NCBI GenBank assembly: GCA_020719895.1
Contig: DYPM01000041.1
Location: 1-14,111 of the forward strand
DNA length: 14,111 nt
Reading direction: 5' to 3'
Source: Sulfurovum sp.
Lineage (GTDB): Bacteria > Campylobacterota > Campylobacteria > Campylobacterales > Sulfurovaceae
Part shown: one piece after another, positions 1 to 7,322 of the stretch
How positions within the stretch are numbered: position 1 is the first letter of the stretch
How the letters are laid out: each line of letters opens with the position of its first letter
Position numbers and translations under genes: made by a program
Notes under the pieces: model-generated
What the model saw: only the letters and a program-made list of their open reading frames with translations
Told to the model about the DNA's origin: nothing
The model's database searches: none

Positions 1-160
1 ATATATAGTATTTTAAGATTGATCATAACTGTAGCTATATCTTGAGGTGGATTTTTAGCAGTGATCCTAAATCGTAGAAGAATTGTATCAAAGCTTATAC
101 AAAAAATCTCTGATTTCACATTTTCGTAAGCTTTAGATGGTTATGATGTATTCTACTTTT

Positions 161-171
161 TACAATAAAGG
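161..171 (+). promoter_or_regulatory. Candidate -10 box and Shine-Dalgarno of the PAS gene
   Basis: TACAAT at 161-166 matches a sigma-70 -10 hexamer and lies in a T-rich stretch, the usual form of Campylobacterota promoters, which often lack a clear -35 box. AAAGG at 167-171 is the only purine-rich ribosome site ahead of the ATG at 184, and its spacing of 12 nt is long. If 161-166 is the true -10, the transcript would start near 173 and would miss this AAAGG. The two assignments therefore conflict, and one of them may be wrong. The rest of 1-183 has stops in the forward frames and shows no RNA gene. Confidence 0.35.
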
Positions 172-183
172 CAATCTATAACA

Positions 184-636
184 ATGGGAAAAAAAATCAA
201 AAATATCATCACTGGTGAAGAGATCACCAAACCCGATCCAGTAAATGAAGAGGTGAAATTTGATGGTGGTGTGATGATAACAGAGACCGACACAGCAGGA
301 ATTATCACGTATGCTAATCGTAAATTTAGAGATATGACAGGCTACACTAAAGAGCAGTTGATAGGTTCACCACACAACATTAACCGCCATCCTGATATGC
401 CAAAAGCAGCATTCAAAGGAATGTGGGAAACAATCAAAAGCGGTTACTACTGGGAAGGATTTGTACGCAATATGCGTTCTGATGGGAAATATTATGATGT
501 TGTGGTGTGGATCAAACCAAAACTTGATGAAAACGGTAAAATTATCGGCTATATCGCTGGACGTAAGATTCCAGATCCTGATCTCATGCAACGCGCACTC
601 GATAGATATAAAGTGATGAAACACGATGAAATGTAA
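184..636 (+). CDS. Stand-alone PAS domain redox/energy-taxis sensor (Aer/CetB-like)
   Basis: A 150-aa soluble protein that is almost entirely one PAS domain (about residues 28-130). The region 63-81 carries PHN, then RHPDMP (68-73), then a Phe and Met-Trp (80-81). This is the signature of the FAD-binding PAS of the E. coli aerotaxis receptor Aer and of Campylobacter CetB/CetC. The GYTKEQLIG helix (53-61) and the GKIIGYIAGRKIP strand and exit segment also fit Aer. No HAMP, signalling, kinase or membrane segment is present. By family knowledge it would bind FAD, sense the redox state of the electron transport chain, and pass the signal to a separate membrane chemoreceptor such as CetA. No CetA-like gene lies in the window, although one could sit upstream of base 1. 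FAD binding is inferred from the motif. It could also signal to another partner. Confidence 0.85.
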   Translation: MGKKIKNIITGEEITKPDPVNEEVKFDGGVMITETDTAGIITYANRKFRDMTGYTKEQLIGSPHNINRHPDMPKAAFKGMWETIKSGYYWEGFVRNMRSDGKYYDVVVWIKPKLDENGKIIGYIAGRKIPDPDLMQRALDRYKVMKHDEM

Positions 637-696
637 TTAGATTTTATGTGCTTTTTTGCAAAAGTATATAAGATTGGCCACAAAGGAGATAAAAGA

Positions 697-1146
697 ATGT
701 CGTTTTTGAATGAGTTTTGGCTGTGGTGGCACTGGATAGTGCTTGGTATGTTTTTTTTGATAATTGAGCTGATGATTGGTACTTTTTTTATCATAGGATT
801 TGGAATCGCAGCGATTTTGGTCGGTGTGATGGCATGGTCTTTTGATACTTCATTCAATGCTGAACTGTTTGTATGGACTATATTTTCAATCATTGCCATT
901 GGAATATGGTACAAGTGGTTTAGAGAGCCTGATATTAGCGATAGCGGGCAATCCAATTATCGACTTGATACTATAGGAACGGTACAAGAGGCGATTGCAC
1001 CTCACAGTCGTGGCAAAGTAAAATTTGACAATCCTGTACTGGGAAATAGCGTATGGCACGCCACCGCACAAACTGATATTTCTCCAAAAACTCGCGTCAA
1101 AATTGTTCGTATCAATGGACAACTTATCGAAGTCGCACCACTATAA
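697..1146 (+). CDS. NfeD-like membrane protein with C-terminal OB fold
   Basis: A 149-aa NfeD-family protein. Residues about 12-46 and 55-73 form hydrophobic segments, including LGMFFLIIELMIGTFF with the conserved Glu in the membrane (E24). About 85-149 is a small beta-rich OB-fold domain (DTIGTVQEAIAP, VKIVRINGQLIEV). The frame is open from an ATG at 646, but I place the start at 697 because a strong AAAGGAGA (682-689) sits 7 nt before it and because the extra 17 residues are polar and cysteine-containing, unlike the family. This is the short form without the serine-protease domain. NfeD proteins pair with SPFH proteins (slipins, flotillins) in membrane microdomains, and the next gene 14 nt downstream is exactly such a partner, so co-transcription is very likely. 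Its precise biochemical role is not established. Confidence 0.85.
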   Translation: MSFLNEFWLWWHWIVLGMFFLIIELMIGTFFIIGFGIAAILVGVMAWSFDTSFNAELFVWTIFSIIAIGIWYKWFREPDISDSGQSNYRLDTIGTVQEAIAPHSRGKVKFDNPVLGNSVWHATAQTDISPKTRVKIVRINGQLIEVAPL

Positions 1147-1160
1147 ATAAAGGAAAAAAT

Positions 1161-2018
1161 ATGGAAGCATTCAATCTACTTATTGTATTTGCAGTTTTAG
1201 TTATTATCACTCTCAAAATGGCGATACGTATCGTGCCTCAAGGAGAGGAGTGGATCGTGGAGCGTCTTGGAAAGTTTCACACTACGCTTGTTCCAGGGCT
1301 TAACATTGTCGTCCCCTACCTTGATACTATTCGTGCACGTGTTTCGACGCGTGATCTTATTTTGGACATTCCAAGACAAGAAGTGATTACCAAAGACAAT
1401 GCTGTCATTCATACCAATGCCATTACTTTTGCTCGCGTGACCAATCCACGCGATGCGATTTATGGTATTGAGGATTTCAAAACTGCCATTCAACAGTTGG
1501 TGATGACCACTTTACGTTCGATTCTTGGTGAAATGGATTTAGATCAAGCCCTCTCCAATCGTGAACAGATCAAAGCAAAACTCAAAGATTCGATTCTTGA
1601 AGATGTCGCCGATTGGGGCGTGACAATCAAATCAGTAGAGATACAAGATATCAATCCAAGCCCTTCAATGCAAGCTTCAATGGAGCGACAAGCTGCCGCT
1701 GAAAGAGAAAGACGAGCAATCGAAACTACCGCAGAGGGTAATAAAAACGCAATGATTCTTGAAGCCGAAGGGAAGCTCGAAGCCTCCAAACGAGAAGCTC
1801 AAGCCCAAATTGCTCTTGCTACTGCATCTGGAGAAGCGATTCATATCATTACTCGAAATATTCAAGACAAAGAGTTGCCTGCGATGTTTCTTTTGGGTGA
1901 TCGCTATGTGAGTATGCTTGAAAAAATGAGTAAAAGTCCTAATGCGAAGTTTGTCGTCTATCCTGCTGACTTGCAAGAGGCAATAAAAGGAATGCTTGGT
2001 GGCGTTTTCAAAAAATAG
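1161..2018 (+). CDS. Slipin/stomatin-type SPFH domain protein (QmcA/HflK-like)
   Basis: A 285-aa membrane-anchored SPFH protein. A single N-terminal transmembrane segment (about 3-22) is followed by the SPFH hallmark VPQGEEWIVERLGKF and PGLNIVVPYLD (25-54), with the core extending to about 165. Next comes a charged Ala/Glu-rich coiled coil (about 170-222; AAAERERRAIE, EAEGKLEASKREA) and a C-terminal oligomerisation tail. Length and order match bacterial slipins. AAAGGA (1149-1154) precedes the ATG. By family knowledge these proteins form large membrane rings that organise microdomains and often regulate membrane proteases. The upstream NfeD-like gene is the standard partner. The stop at 2018 is only 20 nt from the murJ start. 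I cannot separate slipin from QmcA-type subfamilies by eye, so no gene symbol is given. Confidence 0.9.
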   Translation: MEAFNLLIVFAVLVIITLKMAIRIVPQGEEWIVERLGKFHTTLVPGLNIVVPYLDTIRARVSTRDLILDIPRQEVITKDNAVIHTNAITFARVTNPRDAIYGIEDFKTAIQQLVMTTLRSILGEMDLDQALSNREQIKAKLKDSILEDVADWGVTIKSVEIQDINPSPSMQASMERQAAAERERRAIETTAEGNKNAMILEAEGKLEASKREAQAQIALATASGEAIHIITRNIQDKELPAMFLLGDRYVSMLEKMSKSPNAKFVVYPADLQEAIKGMLGGVFKK

Positions 2019-2038
2019 TAGAGGCGGTGTTTTGTATA

Positions 2039-3430
2039 ATGCGACTCAAATCAATCTTTAGCAACAGTTTTGGCACTCTTATCTCACGTATTACAGGACT
2101 TGGACGAGATGTTCTTATGGCATCGGCTCTTGGTGCATCAATATGGAGCGATATGTTTTTTGTTGCATTCAAACTTCCAAATCTCTTTCGTCGTATTTTT
2201 GCCGAAGGAGCATTCACTCAATCATTTATGCCTTCATTTATCGCCTCACGCAACAAAGGTACTTTTGCTACGGCGATTTTTCTGCGATTTCTGCTTTTTT
2301 TGACAGCATTTTCGCTCATCATTACTATTTTTCCCGAACCAATCACCAAACTCCTTGCGTGGGGATGGTCGTGGGAACTTATCGAAGAGACTGCACCGCT
2401 TACTGCGATTAACTTTTGGTATCTTGATCTTATATTTATCGTTACTTTTTTGGGAACACTTTTGCAGTATAAAGAGCATTTTGCAACCACTGCTCTTTCG
2501 ACGACACTGCTTAATATTTCAATGATTTTTGCACTCTATCTTTATATGAAAGCTGATCCCAAAACAGTCGCTTATGCTCTAAGTTTTGCAGTAGTGATTG
2601 GTGGTTTTTTGCAAGTGATAACCCATCTTTATTCGTTACGAAAACATCGTCTTGATAGGCTTCTTATTGGTGGATGGAAATACCGAAATATCAAAGATGT
2701 GACTGAAGAAAAGCAGAAATTCACTCAACTTTTTATCCCATCAGTATGGGGAAACTCCACGACACAAATCTCTGCTTTTATTGATACGATACTTGCTACA
2801 TTTTTAGTTACAGGATCGGTCTCTTATCTATTTTATGCCAACCGAATCTTCCAACTTCCTCTTGCACTTTTTGCGATAGCCACAGCAACTGCACTTTTCC
2901 CCGCTATATCAAAAGCAATCAAAAACAATCAAGAAGAAAAAGCGTATGCAAGTCTCTCTAAAGCATTTTGGCTTCTTTCTTTTTTGCTTGGATTTGCGAC
3001 TATTGGTACTGTTTTGTTGGCCGAACCAATTATCGCACTGCTTTTTGAAAGAGGAAAATTTGGTGAGGCTCAAACACTTCAGACTGCACAAGTGCTACAA
3101 ATGTATATGATTGGTCTTTTGCCATTTGGATTGGCAAAACTCTTTTCGCTCTATCTTTATGCAACGCATCGTCATTTTAAAGCTGCTAAATTTTCTCTTT
3201 ATTCGCTTATCACTTCAGTTACGGGTTCGTTGTTGCTAATGCAATCTATGGGAGCTTCTGGTATTGCTTTGGCGGGAAGTCTTGGCGGATGGGTACTTTT
3301 GGTATTTACAATCAAAGAGGTTGGATTGGAAAAACTTTGGATTATTCTTCGCTCTAAATACTCTTTTTATTTTATAGTTTCGATGGCTCTTTTTAGTCTA
3401 ATGGTTTGGCAATTTGAAAAATTTGCATAA
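2039..3430 (+). CDS. murJ: Lipid II flippase MurJ
   Basis: A 463-aa multi-spanning protein of the MOP superfamily, which flips lipid II across the inner membrane for peptidoglycan synthesis. The N-terminus is diagnostic: FSNSFGTLISRITGLGRD, then FFVAFKLPNLFRRIFAEG with AFTQSFMP following, which aligns with the E. coli MurJ start including the arginines of the central cavity. A run of about 14 hydrophobic helices follows. The frame is open from a GTG at 2027, but AGAGG (2020-2024) would then be only 2 nt away. The ATG at 2039 puts that AGAGG 14 nt upstream and begins MRLKSIFSNS, as homologues do, so I use 2039. It sits 20 nt behind the slipin gene and probably shares its transcript. I see no clear terminator after the stop. 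Confidence 0.93.
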   Translation: MRLKSIFSNSFGTLISRITGLGRDVLMASALGASIWSDMFFVAFKLPNLFRRIFAEGAFTQSFMPSFIASRNKGTFATAIFLRFLLFLTAFSLIITIFPEPITKLLAWGWSWELIEETAPLTAINFWYLDLIFIVTFLGTLLQYKEHFATTALSTTLLNISMIFALYLYMKADPKTVAYALSFAVVIGGFLQVITHLYSLRKHRLDRLLIGGWKYRNIKDVTEEKQKFTQLFIPSVWGNSTTQISAFIDTILATFLVTGSVSYLFYANRIFQLPLALFAIATATALFPAISKAIKNNQEEKAYASLSKAFWLLSFLLGFATIGTVLLAEPIIALLFERGKFGEAQTLQTAQVLQMYMIGLLPFGLAKLFSLYLYATHRHFKAAKFSLYSLITSVTGSLLLMQSMGASGIALAGSLGGWVLLVFTIKEVGLEKLWIILRSKYSFYFIVSMALFSLMVWQFEKFA

Positions 3431-3489
3431 TATATCTCAAAAACAAACCTGTTTGATTGGAGTGTATAGCATCAAAATAAAGGTTAATT

Positions 3490-4641
3490 ATGGAAGATAA
3501 AATCATACTTATCGCATTGCCAATACTTATTGTAATATCTCCTTTTGTTTCGCAAATAATAAAAGTTCCTATTGCAGCAGTTGAGATACTTTTTGGAAGT
3601 ATATTTGGTTATTTTGGTCTATTGAATGAAAATGAGTTTTTTTATTTTTTATCCAAAATTGGATTTTTATTTTTAATGTTTCTTGTTGGTATGGAGATAG
3701 ATCTCAAGCGGTTTGCCTTGTCAGAAAAAAGATTCTTGAAAAGAACAATTCTTTATTTTTTAATCCTCTATTTTTTATCTTTTGTTCTGTGTGCTTTTTT
3801 TGAGCTTAATATTGTTTATTTTGTTTTATTTCCTATTTTTTCACTTGGTATGTTGATGATACTATTGAAAGAGTATGGGAAAAATCATAAATGGTTGGCT
3901 TTGGCATTAAGCATAGGAATGGTTGGTGAATTGGTGAGTATTTTGGCACTAACAATATTGAGTAGAAGTTTGCAAGGCGTTTTTGGTTTTGAATTTATTG
4001 AAGAGATAGTGTTATTGTTTTTCATTTTGATGTTTTTTTATTTTTTATTTAAAGTCACTAAGATTTTATTTTGGTGGTTTCCAACACTTAAAACATCTAT
4101 TATGCCTCATGATGATATGAAAGAACAAGATATTCGGTTTTCAATATCTTTGGCAATAATGATGGTTGGGCTTATGGTGTATCTTCATATTGATTTGGTT
4201 TTGGGTGCATTTTTGTCGGGTATTTTTATATCTACATTTTTTAGTCATAAAGTGGGTTTACACGAAAAGCTCTCTTCGCTTGGTTTTGGTTTTTTTGTTC
4301 CTGTGTTTTTTATTTATGTTGGTTTCACACTTCCGCTGGAGGCGTTTTCAAATTATCAGACTATGATGCATGCTTTGTTTGTTATCGTCATTACTGTATT
4401 GATTCGGATTTTAACCTCGCTTGTCTCGTTTTTGGGATATCTTAATCTCAAAGATACGATTTTGTTTGCATTAAGCACTTCGATGCCATTGACATTTACC
4501 GTTGCAGTTGCTACGGCGGGATTTCAAGCGGAGGCAATCACTCAAGAGCAATATTATGCTTTTATTATTGCAGGAATAGTTGGATCTATTGGCATTATGG
4601 TAGTTATCAAAATGATATATTTACATTTTGCTAAACTTTAA
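3490..4641 (+). CDS. CPA2-type cation:proton antiporter, membrane domain only
   Basis: A 383-aa integral membrane protein of the Na+/H+ exchanger superfamily (CPA2, Kef/NapA-like), with about 12 hydrophobic helices. FLFLMFLVGMEID (59-71) matches the conserved fourth-helix motif (FxxGxE/D) of KefB/KefC-type carriers. The later FFVPVFFIYVGF segment matches the conserved VFFxxxG region. Where relatives carry the ion-coupling Asp (for example LLFQD in KefC), this protein reads IGMVGELVS, giving Glu147 as the candidate acidic residue. There is no C-terminal RCK/TrkA-N domain, so it is not a complete KefC. UAAAGG at 3477-3483 is a good ribosome site. Its neighbours are a K+ importer (ktrBA) downstream and murJ upstream. 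A dyad CAAAC-CT-GTTTG at 3444-3455 lies in the 59-nt leader. Substrate (Na+ or K+) cannot be decided from sequence. Confidence 0.82.
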   Translation: MEDKIILIALPILIVISPFVSQIIKVPIAAVEILFGSIFGYFGLLNENEFFYFLSKIGFLFLMFLVGMEIDLKRFALSEKRFLKRTILYFLILYFLSFVLCAFFELNIVYFVLFPIFSLGMLMILLKEYGKNHKWLALALSIGMVGELVSILALTILSRSLQGVFGFEFIEEIVLLFFILMFFYFLFKVTKILFWWFPTLKTSIMPHDDMKEQDIRFSISLAIMMVGLMVYLHIDLVLGAFLSGIFISTFFSHKVGLHEKLSSLGFGFFVPVFFIYVGFTLPLEAFSNYQTMMHALFVIVITVLIRILTSLVSFLGYLNLKDTILFALSTSMPLTFTVAVATAGFQAEAITQEQYYAFIIAGIVGSIGIMVVIKMIYLHFAKL

Positions 4642-4654
4642 ATCAACATAGGAG

Positions 4655-4691
4655 ATATTTTATAAAATATACTTTTTGCAAAACAAAAAGT
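4655..4691. promoter_or_regulatory. Two abutting AT-rich dyads ahead of ktrBA
   Basis: Bases 4655-4670 form a perfect 16-bp palindrome (ATATTTTATAAAATAT). It is followed with no gap by an 8-bp perfect inverted repeat, ACTTTTTG (4671-4678) and CAAAAAGT (4684-4691), with a 5-nt CAAAA loop. They begin 13 nt after the antiporter stop. TATAAAAT inside the palindrome (4661-4668) could serve as a -10 box for ktrBA. The 8-bp stem is too AT-rich and has no following T-run on the plus strand, so it is a poor terminator. A protein-binding operator or promoter region for the K+ uptake genes is the more natural reading, but this is inferred. Confidence 0.35.
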
Positions 4692-4780
4692 TCAAGCAGA
4701 AAGTGCAAAAACATCACGCTGTAGACCTGATTTTATCAAAGGTTTAAATCTTATTTTTATAAAAAATGGAATGTAATATT

Positions 4781-6103
4781 ATGCATACTCGTGAAATAAA
4801 AATTATTTTGACAAGTTTCGTTGTGCTGATTTTAATCGGTGCATTTCTTTTGCTGCTTCCTATTTCTCATAGAGGTGTTTTGAGTATTGTTGATGCTCTT
4901 TTTACCTCTACTTCTGCGGTTTGTGTGACAGGTTTGATTGTCAAAAATACGCCTGTTGATTTCACTCCATTTGGACAAGCGATTATTTTGCTTTTGATTC
5001 AAATAGGCGGGATTGGATATATGACAGCTGTTACTTTTATGGCAGTTATGTTGAGGCAGAAGTTAGGACATAGAGACAGAATGCTACTTAAAGAGTCTCT
5101 TAATTATCCTGGAATAGAAGGTTTGGTTCGATTTTTAAAAATTGTGATGACCTCTATTTTGATTATTGAACTGTTTGGGGCAATTATTCTTGCATTACGT
5201 TTTTGGGAAGATATGCCTTTGGGGAAATCTTTGTGGTTTGGTTTTTTTCACTCTGTATCAGCATTTAATAATGCAGGCTTTTCACTTTTTAGTGATAATC
5301 TTATGCGTTATAGTTCGGATATCGTTGTCAATATTACTATACCTTTTCTCGTTATTGTTGGAGGCATAGGATATATTGTTGTAGTAGAGGTTTATGGACT
5401 TCACAAACAAAAAATTCTGCGTATTTCTACACATACCAAAATCGTTTTATCGAGTTATATTATTTTGATAATTTTGGGAATGATTTTGCTTCTTAGTTTG
5501 GAATGGGAAAATGCTTTTGCCTCTATGGAGTGGTGGCATAAGATTTTGGCTTCTTGGTTTGCATCGGTAAATTATCGTACGGCTGGATTTAATTCGGTTG
5601 ATTTTTCTACTTTGAGTGATGCTAATCTTTTTTTTGGTACTTTTTTTATGATGACAGGAGGAGGTCCAGGAGGTACAGCAGGTGGAATTAAAGTCACCGC
5701 TGTAGCACTTGCGGTACTTGGAATGTGGTATACGCTTAGAGGAGATTCTAAAGTACATATTTTTGGTAGAAGTATCTCAACGTATCAAGTCAATAAAGCA
5801 TTTTCAATTATTTTAATCTCATCAGTTTATGTTGTACTTTCGACTGTGATATTGAGCGAAATAGAGAAATTGCCATTTTTAAGAATGTTGTTTGAAGTAT
5901 GTTCCGCATTTGGTACAGTTGGACTTTCGACTGGAAATGGTGATGTGTTAAGCTACAGTGCACTTTTTAGTGATGCAGGCAAAATAAACATTATGATATT
6001 GATGTTAATGGGAAGAGTTGGAGTGTTTGCTTTTACAGTTTTTATTATTGGAAAAGCAGTTGAAAGCAGAATCAAATACGCAGAAGGAAGAATTATTTTA
6101 TGA
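4781..6103 (+). CDS. ktrB: Potassium uptake protein, Ktr/Trk pore subunit
   Basis: A 440-aa K+ transporter of the Trk/Ktr/HKT superfamily, made of four membrane-pore-membrane repeats. All four selectivity-filter loops are visible: CVTG (48-51), NNAG (163-166), RTAG (266-269) and GTVG (378-381). A glycine-rich gating loop, GGGPGGTAGG (293-302), sits in the third repeat as in KtrB, and a conserved Arg follows in the last helix (GRVGVFAF). Length is closer to KtrB (about 440-450) than to TrkH (about 480). The frame is also open from an ATG at 4766 (five more residues), which lacks any ribosome site. At 4781 a weak TGGA (4767-4770) is available, so I prefer 4781 with modest certainty. It overlaps ktrA by ATGA. 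It imports K+ at the inner membrane under control of the RCK subunit. Confidence 0.92.
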   Translation: MHTREIKIILTSFVVLILIGAFLLLLPISHRGVLSIVDALFTSTSAVCVTGLIVKNTPVDFTPFGQAIILLLIQIGGIGYMTAVTFMAVMLRQKLGHRDRMLLKESLNYPGIEGLVRFLKIVMTSILIIELFGAIILALRFWEDMPLGKSLWFGFFHSVSAFNNAGFSLFSDNLMRYSSDIVVNITIPFLVIVGGIGYIVVVEVYGLHKQKILRISTHTKIVLSSYIILIILGMILLLSLEWENAFASMEWWHKILASWFASVNYRTAGFNSVDFSTLSDANLFFGTFFMMTGGGPGGTAGGIKVTAVALAVLGMWYTLRGDSKVHIFGRSISTYQVNKAFSIILISSVYVVLSTVILSEIEKLPFLRMLFEVCSAFGTVGLSTGNGDVLSYSALFSDAGKINIMILMLMGRVGVFAFTVFIIGKAVESRIKYAEGRIIL

Positions 6104-6768
6104 ATAAACAATACGCCGTCATTGGATTGGGTAAGTTTGGATTTAATGTTGCCAAAGATTTGGCTTTACAAAATTTAGAAGTGATAGCAGTAGATATAAA
6201 AGAAGAGCATATTAGAGATATTAGCGAGTATGTACAAGATGCTTTGATATTGGATTCTACAGATATCAATGCTCTCAAAGAAGCGGGCATTGGACAAGTA
6301 GATGTCGCTATTGTAAGTATTGGAAGCAATATCGAATCGAGTCTTCTTACTGTTATGGCACTCAAAGAGCTTGGCGTTCAATCCATTGTTGCCAAAGCGA
6401 TTACTCGTGTACACGGACAAATACTTTCCAAAATAGGTGCAACAAAAGTAGTCTATCCTGAGATGGAAACCGCCAAAAGATTAGTCAAAAAAATGATAGA
6501 AAATATGCACTACGAGACAATCAATCTCTCTATCACAATGAAAATCGCCAAACTAACCGTACCCAATTTTTGGGTTGGTATATCTATATTATCTCCTACA
6601 TTTGAAACAGAGTATCATCTCAAACCAATTGCATACAAACATCAAGGAGAGTGGCACACGCAATTTGAAAAAAATGATATTATTGAAAAAGACGATATTA
6701 TCGTTGTCATTGGAGACAACGAATACATAGAAGTATTGAGTAAAAATATCAAAAATCTAAATGATTAA
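6100..6768 (+). CDS. ktrA: Potassium uptake regulatory subunit, RCK protein (KtrA/TrkA family)
   Basis: A 222-aa cytosolic regulator with a single RCK_N domain (about 1-125) and RCK_C domain (about 137-218), the KtrA size; TrkA proper has two copies (about 458 aa). The Rossmann nucleotide loop GLGKFG (9-14) and the acidic residue that ends strand two (D32 in VIAVDIKEE) are intact, which fits ATP/ADP or NAD(H) binding. The C-terminal half has the TrkA-C pattern (LKPIAY, NDIIEKDDIIVVIGDN). It starts within the stop of ktrB (ATGA overlap), so it is translationally coupled to its partner. RCK octamer rings control opening of the KtrB dimer. The ligand that gates this version cannot be read from the sequence. 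Confidence 0.93.
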   Translation: MNKQYAVIGLGKFGFNVAKDLALQNLEVIAVDIKEEHIRDISEYVQDALILDSTDINALKEAGIGQVDVAIVSIGSNIESSLLTVMALKELGVQSIVAKAITRVHGQILSKIGATKVVYPEMETAKRLVKKMIENMHYETINLSITMKIAKLTVPNFWVGISILSPTFETEYHLKPIAYKHQGEWHTQFEKNDIIEKDDIIVVIGDNEYIEVLSKNIKNLND

Positions 6769-6798
6769 CGATTGAATCCTCCCAAGGAGATTAAGAGA

Positions 6799-6831
6799 GT
6801 TTTGCTACTATCGCACATTCAAAAGCAAAAC
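6799..6831. promoter_or_regulatory. Inverted repeat flanking a -10-like box before the small secreted protein
   Basis: GTTTTGCT (6799-6806) and AGCAAAAC (6824-6831) form a perfect 8-bp inverted repeat with a 17-nt spacer. TACTAT at 6806-6811 in the spacer resembles a -10 box, which would place the transcription start just before the right arm and leave a short leader containing AAGGA (6834-6838), the ribosome site of the gene at 6845. An operator bracketing the promoter is plausible. A stem-loop at 6775-6792 (CTCC-CAA-GGAG with a bulged C and AAT/ATT extension) lies just upstream after ktrA. Neither has a T-run typical of a terminator. Confidence 0.25.
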
Positions 6832-6844
6832 AGAAGGAAAATTA

Positions 6845-7318
6845 ATGAAGTTAAAATACAAATGGTTAATTATCATAATGCTCTTAAGCGTGACAAGCAA
6901 TGCGAAAGATTGTCAAGCGATTCTTTCTGGAAAATCGCCTCTTTCTACTGAACCAATCTCCAAACATATGGATTGTATCGCAGAGAGTATGTCAAAATCA
7001 ATGAAAGGCAAACTCCCAAAACGTATTGATAAATTCACTCGATTTGATAGCATCACCAATCATTCCAATAGGTTGATTTACCAATACACACTCCTCAATG
7101 GATTTGAAAAGTTAGTCAAAAATAACTTCAAACCATTTGCTCAAAATATCACTGGAACACTTAAACTGCAAACGTGCATGGGAAATATGGGAACACTCAT
7201 TCAAAATGGTTTAATCGTCCAATATCTCTATAAAACTGAAGACAACATAATAAGAGCTAATACAATAATCGATAATCAAAAGTGCCAATCAGTCTATAGT
7301 GCAATCTCCAAAGAGTGA
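6845..7318 (+). CDS. Small secreted four-cysteine protein, function unknown
   Basis: A 157-aa protein I do not recognise by function. Residues 1-20 are a clear Sec signal peptide (KLKYKW, then a hydrophobic core, then SNA with cleavage predicted before K21), giving a mature periplasmic or exported protein of about 137 residues. It has exactly four cysteines (C23, C44, C111, C147), enough for two disulfides. After a short helical region comes LPKRIDKFTRFDSI, then RLIYQYTLL (76-84), then LQTCMGN (108-114) and LIVQYLYKTEDN (123-134). This alternating pattern resembles small uncharacterised periplasmic proteins of Proteobacteria, but I cannot name a family. No lipobox is present. AAGGA (6834-6838) is well spaced to the ATG. 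It has its own promoter-like region and faces the minus-strand UDG gene, with only 4 nt between the two stop codons. Confidence 0.8.
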   Translation: MKLKYKWLIIIMLLSVTSNAKDCQAILSGKSPLSTEPISKHMDCIAESMSKSMKGKLPKRIDKFTRFDSITNHSNRLIYQYTLLNGFEKLVKNNFKPFAQNITGTLKLQTCMGNMGTLIQNGLIVQYLYKTEDNIIRANTIIDNQKCQSVYSAISKE

Positions 7319-7322
7319 TATT

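Noticed and set aside
1..141. Minus-strand frame open to the window edge, with an ATG at 26-24 and an extended -10-like TGATACAAT (90-82)
   Set aside because: Only eight codons are visible and there is no ribosome site; it could be the start of a divergent gene but cannot be supported here.
646..696. Upstream ATG extending the NfeD-like protein by 17 residues
   Set aside because: No ribosome site at 646, while AAAGGAGA is ideally placed before 697; the extra residues do not resemble the family.
549..956. 135-aa minus-strand open frame opposite the PAS and NfeD genes
   Set aside because: It crosses two well-supported genes and a gap and has no recognisable motif or ribosome site; a shadow frame.
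4671..4691. Intrinsic terminator after the antiporter
   Set aside because: The stem has only two G-C pairs and no T-run follows it.
5447..5758. 103-aa minus-strand open frame inside ktrB
   Set aside because: It lies opposite an intact, motif-rich coding region and has no recognisable domain.
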